DNA of 64,000 nucleotides from Proteiniborus sp. MB09-C3 (GTDB lineage Bacteria > Bacillota > Clostridia > Tissierellales > Proteiniboraceae). The position numbers and the translations under genes were made by a program. The notes under the pieces are model-generated. The model worked only from the letters and a program-made list of their open reading frames with translations. It was not told the DNA's origin and did no database searches. The stretch is from NCBI RefSeq assembly GCF_030263895.1, contig NZ_CP127161.1:930001-994000 (forward strand). Reading direction: 5' to 3'. Each line of letters opens with the position of its first letter. Position 1 is the stretch's first letter. Positions 11,301 to 20,865 of the stretch are shown here, piece after piece.

Positions 11301-12684
11301 TTGGAATTCATCAGACAAAGGAATAGGTATATTAGGTTTTATGTTCATGATTAATGGAGAAATATTAGAAGAGGAAGCTGTAGGAGAACCTAATAAGGCA
11401 TCTTATGAGTTTAATATAAGCCAATATATTAATGAATTAGGCTCATATGAAATTGCAGTTATATCCATTGACGAATTACTCAATATGGATGTCGCTATGG
11501 TAACATATGTCAAGGATAATGCAGACGCGCATATATACATTTACTCACCAAGTTTATTTGGGGAATATGATACTTCTGAGGTATTATTCGAAGGATATGT
11601 CACAAACTTTGCTGCATTAGATAAGGTTGTGATAAATGAAATAGAAGAAGCTGATATTCAGTTTATAGAGAACGTAGAATTAAGGCATCCTGATGATCCA
11701 TCTACTATTATCTATACAGGTCCAGCTTATAAGTTTACAAAATCTTTAACTTTAGCAGATGGATATCAAGAAGTTAAAGTCGAGGCCATATCTAAGACAG
11801 GGGCTTCCAGTAGCCTAGTGAGAAGATTCTATGTAGATACTACAGCACCAGAGCTTGAGGTGGTTTTAAATGAAATCAACAAGATATCTAAAACAGCAGA
11901 ACTAGATATTTCAATGTATGACAATCTTGGCAATCTATACTTGTATAAGGGAGATAGTCAAGTATATATTCACGAAGAACCATTAGCAATACCTAATCCA
12001 TCCGAAAAGGTAATAAATCTAACAGTAGAGCTTGAAGAAGGAGAAAATCCATTTGTGTTTACTCTACGTGATTCAATCGGACATGAAACAGTTAAAGAAA
12101 TTAATATAATCCTAGAATTAGATGAAGAGCCAGAGGAACCAGCTATTACAAACGTTCTTCCAGATGAAGATGCAGAATTTAGATCAGGAGAAACATTAGA
12201 GGTAAGCTTTAATGCTCCAGCAGGAGGAGAAGGCTACTTTAAAATAATGCTCCCATTTGAAATGTCAAGTAATAAGCTTGGGATTCCAATGAATGATGAT
12301 AATGGGTTATATACAGGGACTTGGACAGTGCCAGAAGGATTAGTAGCTAGAAATTTACAAATTGAAGTAATATACGTATGCGAAGATGGTACTAAATTGT
12401 ATGAAATGGCAGGGGGAAGGATAACAGTAATAGGAGAAATTGAAAATTTACCAGAAAGTACAGTAATAATAGATGGTGAGGCTTTTGATATGGATTACCT
12501 AGACAATGATTCAGAGGCACAAATGAAGCTTATTGAATGGTTGGATTTAGGTAAACAAATCTACGTTAAGCTTAGTGAGGATACATTAGTTGATGGTGAT
12601 GGTGAAAGGATAACTATTGAGCTATTACCTAAACGACTAATTTACTTTGACATGAATGGTAATATAACAATCTTTGAAAAATAG
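8377..12684 (+). CDS. Large secreted subtilisin-family (S8) protease, lactocepin-like
   Basis: A 1435-residue secreted serine endopeptidase. It starts at TTG 8377 after GAGGAGGA and has a signal peptide ending near FVFA (residue ~27). An inhibitor-like propeptide is followed by the S8 catalytic domain with Asp208 (DTGID), His270 (HGMH) and Ser601 (GTSMAAP). The long gap between His and Ser is due to a protease-associated (PA) insert at about 400-530, as in lactocepins and C5a-peptidases. Fn3-like beta domains follow, including a FlgD-like segment with DGEYFY. From about residue 1259 there is the Ig-like module shared with the SLH protein. The last ~80 residues (from 1357) form the tail shared with the next two proteases. 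There is no LPxTG or SLH signal, so retention at the wall, if any, must use another route. The likely role is degradation of external proteins. Confidence 0.9.
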   Translation: MKKINKISRFLSILLVLTLIFPGFVFADNQDNQGNQRIAEKVLLEKAMEKFQPKLEEGRIKLEDNLERFFDKNDEVRVIVELKTSPSIVQASERNMSYREMSRSTINDIERKIELEQKNVKNDILSRKIDMEFLNSFKTAFNGFSGKVKYEDIKVIEKLPLVKKVYIASEYERPEIEPNMDTSNDMIGSIPTWNTGYEGEGRVIAIIDTGIDPNHRDMVLSEETNPRLTEETVEDKDLLGRYYTEKVPYGYNYYDLNNEIRDLGPEASMHGMHVAGTAGANGNTEDGGIRGVAPEAQLLAMKVFSNDPIYATTFSDIYLVAIDEAIRLGADVLNMSLGSTASFYIPDSAENIALTNATNNGIVCSVSAGNSGSMTYGWSATNYGYPWQENPDIGVVGAPGLNKDTIQVASIENTHKKENSLIYVKDGEEHGVAMAMAIAGEINPATVLSGSQEFVDCGDGSPEFLTEVEGKVALVVRGGNTPNFVDKIANAQNAGAAAIIVRNHQAGGEELINMATPDVQTIPAVFIGYTDGVALLELENKEVTFTDELISIPNPSGYLMSDTTSWGTTPSLELKPEITAPGGYIYSTLNDNKYGTMSGTSMAAPHISGGAALIMEYIKEHEVYSSLSLSEQTRLAKVLLMNTANVILDEDGIEYSPRRQGAGLMNLYGAINTPVRVVDATTNEAKVELKDFENTEFTMTFKVINETDSDAEYDVDIAVLRDYIHPLGLNLLASDYIYDADIDAPETITIPANEEVEFDVTIDIGTDESIYWNMFVEGFVTLTDPEDNYPTLSVPYVGFYGDWGEPSILDGMRFIDPEGYSYFNMSGMLCWDAEGNGYYYTTPTIYMNPGTEAGFINGTGNIMPYLSFMRNSETVDYNILDKEGNLLRTILMQEYVRKTYVNGGQNQPVRMITNAEWDGEVNGQVVPDGEYFYEIAARVHYDGSDVQSKKIPIKVDTVGPSIDNLAYNPETGMLTWNSSDKGIGILGFMFMINGEILEEEAVGEPNKASYEFNISQYINELGSYEIAVISIDELLNMDVAMVTYVKDNADAHIYIYSPSLFGEYDTSEVLFEGYVTNFAALDKVVINEIEEADIQFIENVELRHPDDPSTIIYTGPAYKFTKSLTLADGYQEVKVEAISKTGASSSLVRRFYVDTTAPELEVVLNEINKISKTAELDISMYDNLGNLYLYKGDSQVYIHEEPLAIPNPSEKVINLTVELEEGENPFVFTLRDSIGHETVKEINIILELDEEPEEPAITNVLPDEDAEFRSGETLEVSFNAPAGGEGYFKIMLPFEMSSNKLGIPMNDDNGLYTGTWTVPEGLVARNLQIEVIYVCEDGTKLYEMAGGRITVIGEIENLPESTVIIDGEAFDMDYLDNDSEAQMKLIEWLDLGKQIYVKLSEDTLVDGDGERITIELLPKRLIYFDMNGNITIFEK

Positions 12685-12698
12685 AATAGTCTAAACAG

Positions 12699-12740
12699 GC
12701 AAAGCTATCCCTAAGAAATTAGGGATAACTTTGCTCTTTA
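12699..12740 (+). terminator. Rho-independent terminator after first protease
   Basis: GCAAAGCTATCCCTAA pairs with TTAGGGATAACTTTGC (12699-12734) around a short GAAA loop, with one unpaired base, followed by a weak T-rich stretch (TCTTTATT). It ends transcription of the 8377 gene. Confidence 0.7.
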
Positions 12741-12981
12741 TTAGTTTGGATTTCGTCAATATATATAATGTTGTAATAAAATGATAAAAAAATAAATATA
12801 ATTCAATGGTGTCACTTAGTGGACAAATAGTAAATTAGTCACAATATTTAGGGTAAATTACTTTTATTTATTTTTGAAAAATTAAAAAAGGAGGTGAAAA
12901 AATTAAGCGATTATTCGCAAAAAACTACAGGAGGTGAAAAGTAAATTTATTTTGTAAAAAACATAAGGAGGTAGTTATTAA
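12741..12981 (+). promoter_or_regulatory. Leader with three Shine-Dalgarno-like sequences before second protease
   Basis: GGAGGT occurs three times: AAGGAGGTG at 12888-12896, CAGGAGGTG at 12928-12936, and TAAGGAGGT at 12964-12972. Only the last is correctly spaced from the ATG at 12982. A small hairpin GCGA-TTAT-TCGC lies at 12907-12918 between the first two. Extra SD-like sites in a leader are known to stabilise Firmicute mRNAs by stalling ribosomes (the STAB-SD effect), so the first two may serve that role. A CACTTAGTG palindrome at 12813-12821 is a possible operator. No clear -35/-10 pair was found. Confidence 0.5.
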
Positions 12982-14892
12982 ATGCCAAGAAGTAAAAAGA
13001 CTAGGAAAGGTTTATCCCTACTAATAGCTTTAGTTATGATGTTAGGGTCCTTTGCATCTCTTAGTTACGCAGAAAATGACATACTTAGTTTAGCAAAATT
13101 GGATTTACTTAAAGAGGCATCAAATAAAATTACACCAGAAGTAATGAATGACCTAGCAAAAGAAGATTTAATTGAAGTTTTGGTATATATGAAAGATCAG
13201 GTTGATACACAGATGGTAGCAAGAGCTACTAGAAATGCAGTATCATCATATATGACTCCATATAGCCAAAAACTTGAAGTTAGAAAAGGCATTGTAGAAG
13301 CGTTAAGAGATAAGGCTGAATTGACTCAGGCTAATCTGTTAACCTATTTAGAGCAGGAAATGGAAAAAGGAAATGTAGAAGAATATACACCTTATCATAT
13401 AGTTAATATGATTTACGTAAAAGCTACTAAAGAAACAATTGAAAACATTTCCTATATGAGTGAAGTAGAAAAGATATATAAAAATAAAATCCATACAATG
13501 GATTTCCCTGTAATAGAAGATAAGGATATTGAGCTATCAGGAACAGAACCTCAATGGAATATAACAAGAGTTGGAGCAGATCAGGCGTGGAGTTTAGGCT
13601 ATGATGGCACAGGTGCAGTAGTAGGTTCCTTAGACTCAGGAGTAGATTGGACTCATCCAGCACTTAAAAACCATTGGAGAGGCTATGACCCAAGTACAGG
13701 AGCTACAGACCCATCAAAGAGCTGGTTTGACCCAGTATACAATGCTACATTACCAGCAGATTCAGATAGTCACGGAACCCACGTAATGGGAACAATGGTA
13801 GGAGTAGAGCCAGATGGAAACAACCCAATAGGCGTTGCACCAGGGGCAAAATGGATAACAGCAAGAGTATTTAACACAGCAGGCTCCACAACAGATGCAA
13901 TACTTCTATCAGCAGCAGAATGGATGCTACATCCAGGCGGAGACCCAACCGCAGCTCCAGACGTTGTAAACAACTCTTGGGGTGGAGGAGCAGGAATAGA
14001 TGATTGGTATTTGGAAGCTGTAAGAGCATGGAGAGCAGCAGAAATATTACCAGTATTCTCAGCAGGAAACCAAAGATCAGGAGAGCCACTTCCATGGCCA
14101 GGATCTATTTCATGTCCAGCAAACTATATAGAATCCTTCGCAGTAGCAGCAGTAGACAGATATGATGCAAGAGCAAGCTTCTCAAAGCTTGGTCCATCAC
14201 CATATGACCCATCAGTTATAAAACCAGATATATCAGCACCTGGAGTAAGTATTTACTCATCAATACCAGGAGGATACACAGCAGGCTATTCAGGAACCTC
14301 CATGTCAGCACCACATATAAGCGGAACAGTAGCATTATTAGTATCAGCAAATGCATCACTATCAATAGAAGACATAGAAGAAATAATAGAAAACACAGCA
14401 GACCCACTAACAGATTCAACATATCCAGAAGCACCAAACTTTGGATATGGTTACGGCATGGTCAATGCATTTGAAGCAGTATCACAAGTAGCAACAGGAA
14501 CAGGATATATTAGTGGCAGAGTATTAAAAGAAGGAGAAGACATAAGCGAAGCAACAATAGCTCACGAACAAGAAGTATTTGAAGCATTTGTAGGTTCAGA
14601 TATAGATATAGTAGCAGAAGTATCAGATGATGTTTCTGTAACAGAAGTAGAACTACTAGTTAAACAAACAGGTAAATCTTATTGGATGCTAGCTCCAATG
14701 AACAGAATATCAGGAGACCATAAAGATGGAGTATATAAAGGTACAATAACCTATGACATGCTAGGCGGAGATAGCATTATATATAAAATAAGGGCAAGAG
14801 ATTATGTAGGAGATGTAGTAATTACACCAGACTATAAGATAAATATTAGCTTTGGTATAGTACCAGGAGAATACACTCAAGGCTTTGAAAGT
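12964..14892 (+). repeat. Near-identical long direct repeat, copy 1
   Basis: From the ribosome binding site through the catalytic domain, this 1929-bp stretch matches 18937-20865. I counted six single-base differences by eye, at 13373, 13846, 14160, 14685, 14793 and 14874 approximately. The match stops sharply at both ends, just before the first jelly-roll domain. The offset between copies is 5973 bp. Confidence 0.9.
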
Positions 14893-17800
14893 AATGCTGT
14901 TGGCTGGATGTTTGATGGAGACTGGCAATGGGGTAAAGCAAGCGGCGTAGACCCTGTGCCATTTGGAGGAGAAGGCCTAGCAGGAACTATACTAGGTGGA
15001 AATTACAGTAATGGCGGAGACAGTTGGATGATAACTCCTCCTATAGATTTAAGAGATGAAAATCTTGATACAGCATCACTAAGATTTCATCATTGGTATC
15101 AAACTGAAACAAATTATGATAATTGCTATGTTTTGGTGACCAATGATTACGGTGAAAGTTGGCATCAAGTTGGCCCAATATATACTGGTGGCGGAGCACA
15201 ATGGAAGGAATTGTTTGTAGGACTTGACAGTTTTATAGGTTCACCTGATCCAGTATTTATAGCATATCGTTTTACAACCGACAGTTCAGGACAACAAACA
15301 GGCTGGTATATTGATAATGTAAGACTAATGGGTAAGGACAATGAAGCACCAGCTATGCCTACTAATCTAACTGCAGTAGCTGGAATGTCAGGAATAAAAC
15401 TATCCTGGACACCTTCAGTTGATGCCGATGTAGATGTATATCGTGTATATCGTTCAGTAGTATCTGGTGGAGGATATGAATTGATAGGTGAAGTTCCTAA
15501 TAATAACTTCCTAGATACAGATATAATGGCTAATACAACCTATTACTATGTAATAGATGCAGTAGACTTCTCAGGAAATGTAAGTTCTCAAACTAGTGAA
15601 GTTTCAGCTACTGCAGCAGAAGTTACAGCAATATTTAATACTGATTTTGAAGCTGACAATGGAGGCTTCGTATCAGGTGGAACTAATAATGCATGGGATT
15701 GGGGAGTTCCAACATCAGGCCCTAATGGAGCTGCCTCAGGAGAAAAATTATGGGCAACAAATCTTGCAGGAAACTACCCAGTCAACAGCGATTCTTATAT
15801 AGAAAGTCCAGACATAGTTATTCCAGAGGATAAAACTCCTATTTTAACGTTTAACCACTGGTATGACTTTGAAGGATCAACAACTCTATGGGACTATGGT
15901 CAAGTACAAGTATCAAAGGATAATGGAGCTACTTGGACTAATGTAACCCCATCAGGAAAATACGGTACTCGTTTACAAACTTGGCGCTACGAAGAGATAC
16001 CACTAGACGATTATCGTGGAGAAACAATAAAGGTCAGATTTTTCTTCCATTCTGATGGCTCAGTTGCTTATCAAGGCTGGTATGTTGATGATGTAAACAT
16101 CGTTGGAATAGATTATGTGGAACCTCCTTATGATGAAATAAGATATGATGATGGAAGTGCAGAAAATGCATTAGTATTGAATGAAGCTCCTAATGGATTA
16201 GCAGTAAGATTTACACCAGAAGAAACTGGCACAGTATTAGGTGCTAAAATATACTTCTGGGATACTACATGGCCAAGTCCAGGAGGAAACAGAATAGGCT
16301 TTGCAATCTATGGAACAGATGAAAATGGTACACCATATGAGGTTGGAGAACCTATATTTATGGATATTCAAAGGGGAGCTTGGAATGAAATAGATCTATC
16401 AAGCTTTGAATTCTCAACAGATAGAGACTTCTATATTTCCACTATTCAGGACAACATTGGAACACAATGTCCAGGAACAGGCATAGATGAATCTGCATCT
16501 GGAGACAGATCCTACATGAATCTAGATGGAGTGTTCCAATTAATAGGCTCTGAAGACATAGAAGGTGGGCTTATGATAAGAGCTCTTGTAGATTATGAAA
16601 CTGATGAAGTTCCTGTTGGAAATAAAGTTAAGTCAGTAGAGAAGATGGCTGTTAATGCTAAAGACATGGTGAGTCAATGGTCTAATGTAACTGAAGTTAA
16701 GAAACAAGACTATAGAGAGCCAGAAGCTCCAAAATTCAGTCTAAAGAGAGCTGAAATAGGCAACTATAAAACAGTGCAGGATAGTGAAGTGCAAAATACA
16801 CCTATGATAATGGGCGGTATTCCAGTAGCTGATGCTGTAGTAACAATTCTTGAAACAGGAAGAAGTGTTAAGGTTGATCCTATTACAGGAAAATATAGCA
16901 TGAGAGTTCCTACAGGAAATTATACTTTAATGGCAGAAGCTTATGGATATTATCCAAAAGAAGCTGAAATTGCAGTATCAGAAAATGAAACTACTAAATA
17001 TTCGTTCATGCTAGAAGCTAAACCACGTGGAAGCATAGTTGGTAGAGTAAAGGATAGATACTATGGTAATCCTGCAGCTAATGCAATTATCAGAGTAGTG
17101 GAAGATCCAAAGGTAGCACCAGTTGTTGCCGACGAAAATGGATATTTTGAAATTCCTGAAATCCTTGTAGGTGTATATACATTAAAGGTTATAGCAGAAG
17201 GATTTGAACCAGGGGAGTTTGAAAGTATTGCTATAAACGCTGGCGAAACAACGGAAGTTGAATTAGGTTTAAGGAGATTCGTAGGTTATGAAGAGGAAAT
17301 AATCTATGATGATGGAACTGCTGAGAATGCATTAGTATTAAATAATGCACCTAATGGATTAGCGGTGAGGTTTACACCAGAACAATTTGGCAAGGTAACA
17401 AAAGCCAAAATTTATTTCTGGGATAGCTCATGGCCAAGTCCAGGAGGAAACAGAATAGGTTTCACAATCTATGGAACAGATGAAAATGGTACACCATATA
17501 AGGTTGGAGAACCTATATTTACGGATATTCAAAGGGGAGCCTGGAATGAAATAGATCTATCAAGCTTTGGATTTTCAACGGATAGGGACTTCTATATTTC
17601 AACTATCCAAGACAAACCTGGGACAGAATGTCCAGGAACAGGTATAGATGAATCCGCATCTGGGGACAGATCCTATATGAATCTAGATGGAGAGTTCCAA
17701 TTGATAGGCTCCGAAGACATAGGTGGTGGGCTTATGATAAGAGCTACAGTTGAAAATTCCGTATCTACTCCATTAATAACAAATATTGGAGAATTAACAT

Positions 17801-18831
17801 ATACAAATCAAGATTCCATAATAGTAGAAGGAACAGTAGGAGCAGATTGTAAGGTCAATGCGTATGTTAACGGTGAAATGGTTGCTTCTACAAACAGTGA
17901 AAATAAAGGGTTCGCAGTAGAAGTAGAATTACCACTAGATGAAAATACAATAATGGTAACTTCTGAACTTGAAGGACGTGAAACAGAACCATCTCCAACT
18001 GTAAGGGTAATAAAAGATAAAGTGTTACCAGATTTAGTAGTAGATAGTCCAGCGGATAATATCAAGATAAATGCAGAAGTAGTTCATGTAACAGGTAGTG
18101 CTAGTGATAATATTGAGCTTATTAAGGTATTAGTTAATGATAAGGAAGTAACAGTAGATGAGAAAGGAAACTTCCATGAAAGATTGATGTTAAACGCAGG
18201 CGAAAATGTAATTACAGTAAAAGCACTTGATAGAGCAGGAAACGAAACAATTATAGCAAGAACAGTAACTGTAGAACTAGAAGCACCAGAAATCACAAAC
18301 ATAGAACCATCAGAAGATTTAGAGCTTAGAGCAGGGGATACTCTGACTGTTAGCTTTAATGCACCAACAGGAGGAGAAGGCTACTTCAGGATATTACTTC
18401 CATTTGGACTTTCAAGTAATGAAATTGGAATTCCAATGACTGAAGAAGACGGATTATATACAGGAACTTGGGCAGTGCCTGAGGGATATGTTGGAACTGG
18501 CTTACAGGTTCAAGTAGTGTATATAAGTGAATCAGGATTTACAATAACTAGAATAGCAGAAGGAAGGCTGACACTAATAGGGGATATGGAAAATCTTGCG
18601 ATGAATACAGTAATAGTTGATAATGAAGCCTTTAATATGGATTACCTAGACAATAATCCAGAAGCACAAGCAAAAATGATTGAATGGTTAGATACAGGCA
18701 ATCAAATTTACTTTAAGCTTAGTGAGGATACTTTAGTTGATGGTAACGGTGAAATTATTAATATTAGACTGCTACCTCAGAGGGTAACTTACTTTGATGT
18801 AAATGGCAGCATAACATTCTACGAGCAGTAA
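12982..18831 (+). CDS. Giant secreted S8 protease (bacillopeptidase F-like), copy 1
   Basis: A 1949-residue multidomain protease. The signal peptide is 1-30 (cut after SYA). A propeptide precedes the S8 domain with Asp218, His264 (HGTH) and Ser440 (GTSMSAP), and the conserved Asn in NNSWGG. Next come a beta domain (505-635), an immune-inhibitor-A/MAM-like jelly roll (636-785), an Fn3 domain (790-880) and a second jelly roll (885-1045). A DDGxAENALVLN module occurs twice (from ~1052 and ~1442). Two carboxypeptidase-regulatory-like domains (from ~1274 and ~1347) and Ig-like domains (1600-1765) follow. The protein ends with the shared Ig-like module (~1772-1865) and the C-terminal tail (~1870-1949). 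The S8-plus-jelly-roll layout recalls bacillopeptidase F. The first 1.9 kb is nearly identical to the next gene. It is probably exported and held at or near the cell surface. Confidence 0.9.
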   Translation: MPRSKKTRKGLSLLIALVMMLGSFASLSYAENDILSLAKLDLLKEASNKITPEVMNDLAKEDLIEVLVYMKDQVDTQMVARATRNAVSSYMTPYSQKLEVRKGIVEALRDKAELTQANLLTYLEQEMEKGNVEEYTPYHIVNMIYVKATKETIENISYMSEVEKIYKNKIHTMDFPVIEDKDIELSGTEPQWNITRVGADQAWSLGYDGTGAVVGSLDSGVDWTHPALKNHWRGYDPSTGATDPSKSWFDPVYNATLPADSDSHGTHVMGTMVGVEPDGNNPIGVAPGAKWITARVFNTAGSTTDAILLSAAEWMLHPGGDPTAAPDVVNNSWGGGAGIDDWYLEAVRAWRAAEILPVFSAGNQRSGEPLPWPGSISCPANYIESFAVAAVDRYDARASFSKLGPSPYDPSVIKPDISAPGVSIYSSIPGGYTAGYSGTSMSAPHISGTVALLVSANASLSIEDIEEIIENTADPLTDSTYPEAPNFGYGYGMVNAFEAVSQVATGTGYISGRVLKEGEDISEATIAHEQEVFEAFVGSDIDIVAEVSDDVSVTEVELLVKQTGKSYWMLAPMNRISGDHKDGVYKGTITYDMLGGDSIIYKIRARDYVGDVVITPDYKINISFGIVPGEYTQGFESNAVGWMFDGDWQWGKASGVDPVPFGGEGLAGTILGGNYSNGGDSWMITPPIDLRDENLDTASLRFHHWYQTETNYDNCYVLVTNDYGESWHQVGPIYTGGGAQWKELFVGLDSFIGSPDPVFIAYRFTTDSSGQQTGWYIDNVRLMGKDNEAPAMPTNLTAVAGMSGIKLSWTPSVDADVDVYRVYRSVVSGGGYELIGEVPNNNFLDTDIMANTTYYYVIDAVDFSGNVSSQTSEVSATAAEVTAIFNTDFEADNGGFVSGGTNNAWDWGVPTSGPNGAASGEKLWATNLAGNYPVNSDSYIESPDIVIPEDKTPILTFNHWYDFEGSTTLWDYGQVQVSKDNGATWTNVTPSGKYGTRLQTWRYEEIPLDDYRGETIKVRFFFHSDGSVAYQGWYVDDVNIVGIDYVEPPYDEIRYDDGSAENALVLNEAPNGLAVRFTPEETGTVLGAKIYFWDTTWPSPGGNRIGFAIYGTDENGTPYEVGEPIFMDIQRGAWNEIDLSSFEFSTDRDFYISTIQDNIGTQCPGTGIDESASGDRSYMNLDGVFQLIGSEDIEGGLMIRALVDYETDEVPVGNKVKSVEKMAVNAKDMVSQWSNVTEVKKQDYREPEAPKFSLKRAEIGNYKTVQDSEVQNTPMIMGGIPVADAVVTILETGRSVKVDPITGKYSMRVPTGNYTLMAEAYGYYPKEAEIAVSENETTKYSFMLEAKPRGSIVGRVKDRYYGNPAANAIIRVVEDPKVAPVVADENGYFEIPEILVGVYTLKVIAEGFEPGEFESIAINAGETTEVELGLRRFVGYEEEIIYDDGTAENALVLNNAPNGLAVRFTPEQFGKVTKAKIYFWDSSWPSPGGNRIGFTIYGTDENGTPYKVGEPIFTDIQRGAWNEIDLSSFGFSTDRDFYISTIQDKPGTECPGTGIDESASGDRSYMNLDGEFQLIGSEDIGGGLMIRATVENSVSTPLITNIGELTYTNQDSIIVEGTVGADCKVNAYVNGEMVASTNSENKGFAVEVELPLDENTIMVTSELEGRETEPSPTVRVIKDKVLPDLVVDSPADNIKINAEVVHVTGSASDNIELIKVLVNDKEVTVDEKGNFHERLMLNAGENVITVKALDRAGNETIIARTVTVELEAPEITNIEPSEDLELRAGDTLTVSFNAPTGGEGYFRILLPFGLSSNEIGIPMTEEDGLYTGTWAVPEGYVGTGLQVQVVYISESGFTITRIAEGRLTLIGDMENLAMNTVIVDNEAFNMDYLDNNPEAQAKMIEWLDTGNQIYFKLSEDTLVDGNGEIINIRLLPQRVTYFDVNGSITFYEQ

Positions 18832-18841
18832 GACAAATAGG

Positions 18842-18882
18842 CCTAGAAAGTTATCTCTAAAACCTAGGGATAACTTTCTAGG
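18842..18882 (+). terminator. Long hairpin after protease copy 1
   Basis: CCTAGAAAGTTATC pairs with GGGATAACTTTCTAGG (a near-perfect 14-bp stem) over 18842-18882, with no T-run afterwards. A second short palindrome, ATATCGAA-AAA-TTCGATAT, follows at 18890-18908. These may attenuate read-through into the second giant protease or protect the upstream transcript. Confidence 0.55.
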
Positions 18883-18936
18883 TAAAACCATATCGAAAAA
18901 TTCGATATACCAGCAAAAAAGAAAAAGTATGCTTTG

Positions 18937-20865
18937 TAAGGAGGTAGTTATTAAATGCCAAGAAGTAAAAAGACTAGGAAAGGTTTATCCCTACTAATAG
19001 CTTTAGTTATGATGTTAGGGTCCTTTGCATCTCTTAGTTACGCAGAAAATGACATACTTAGTTTAGCAAAATTGGATTTACTTAAAGAGGCATCAAATAA
19101 AATTACACCAGAAGTAATGAATGACCTAGCAAAAGAAGATTTAATTGAAGTTTTGGTATATATGAAAGATCAGGTTGATACACAGATGGTAGCAAGAGCT
19201 ACTAGAAATGCAGTATCATCATATATGACTCCATATAGCCAAAAACTTGAAGTTAGAAAAGGCATTGTAGAAGCGTTAAGAGATAAGGCTGAATTGACTC
19301 AGGCTAATCTGTTAACCTATTTAGAGCAGGAAATGGAAAAAGGAAGTGTAGAAGAATATACACCTTATCATATAGTTAATATGATTTACGTAAAAGCTAC
19401 TAAAGAAACAATTGAAAACATTTCCTATATGAGTGAAGTAGAAAAGATATATAAAAATAAAATCCATACAATGGATTTCCCTGTAATAGAAGATAAGGAT
19501 ATTGAGCTATCAGGAACAGAACCTCAATGGAATATAACAAGAGTTGGAGCAGATCAGGCGTGGAGTTTAGGCTATGATGGCACAGGTGCAGTAGTAGGTT
19601 CCTTAGACTCAGGAGTAGATTGGACTCATCCAGCACTTAAAAACCATTGGAGAGGCTATGACCCAAGTACAGGAGCTACAGACCCATCAAAGAGCTGGTT
19701 TGACCCAGTATACAATGCTACATTACCAGCAGATTCAGATAGTCACGGAACCCACGTAATGGGAACAATGGTAGGAGTAGAGCCAGATGGAAACAACCCA
19801 ATAGGCGTTGCACCAGGAGCAAAATGGATAACAGCAAGAGTATTTAACACAGCAGGCTCCACAACAGATGCAATACTTCTATCAGCAGCAGAATGGATGC
19901 TACATCCAGGCGGAGACCCAACCGCAGCTCCAGACGTTGTAAACAACTCTTGGGGTGGAGGAGCAGGAATAGATGATTGGTATTTGGAAGCTGTAAGAGC
20001 ATGGAGAGCAGCAGAAATATTACCAGTATTCTCAGCAGGAAACCAAAGATCAGGAGAGCCACTTCCATGGCCAGGATCTATTTCATGTCCAGCAAACTAT
20101 ATAGAATCCTTCGCAGTAGCAGCAGTAGACAGGTATGATGCAAGAGCAAGCTTCTCAAAGCTTGGTCCATCACCATATGACCCATCAGTTATAAAACCAG
20201 ATATATCAGCACCTGGAGTAAGTATTTACTCATCAATACCAGGAGGATACACAGCAGGCTATTCAGGAACCTCCATGTCAGCACCACATATAAGCGGAAC
20301 AGTAGCATTATTAGTATCAGCAAATGCATCACTATCAATAGAAGACATAGAAGAAATAATAGAAAACACAGCAGACCCACTAACAGATTCAACATATCCA
20401 GAAGCACCAAACTTTGGATATGGTTACGGCATGGTCAATGCATTTGAAGCAGTATCACAAGTAGCAACAGGAACAGGATATATTAGTGGCAGAGTATTAA
20501 AAGAAGGAGAAGACATAAGCGAAGCAACAATAGCTCACGAACAAGAAGTATTTGAAGCATTTGTAGGTTCAGATATAGATATAGTAGCAGAAGTATCAGA
20601 TGATGTTTCTGTAACAGAAGTAGAACTACTAGTTAAACAAACAGGTAAATCTTACTGGATGCTAGCTCCAATGAACAGAATATCAGGAGACCATAAAGAT
20701 GGAGTATATAAAGGTACAATAACCTATGACATGCTAGGCGGAGATAGCATTATATATAAAATAAAGGCAAGAGATTATGTAGGAGATGTAGTAATTACAC
20801 CAGACTATAAGATAAATATTAGCTTTGGTATAGTACCAGGAGAATATACTCAAGGCTTTGAAAGT
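18937..20865 (+). repeat. Near-identical long direct repeat, copy 2
   Basis: Second copy of the 1929-bp repeat at 12964-14892. It includes the ribosome binding site TAAGGAGGT and everything up to the end of the beta domain after the catalytic region. The two extra SD-like sites present before copy 1 are absent here, so the repeat boundary falls just upstream of the functional ribosome site. Confidence 0.9.
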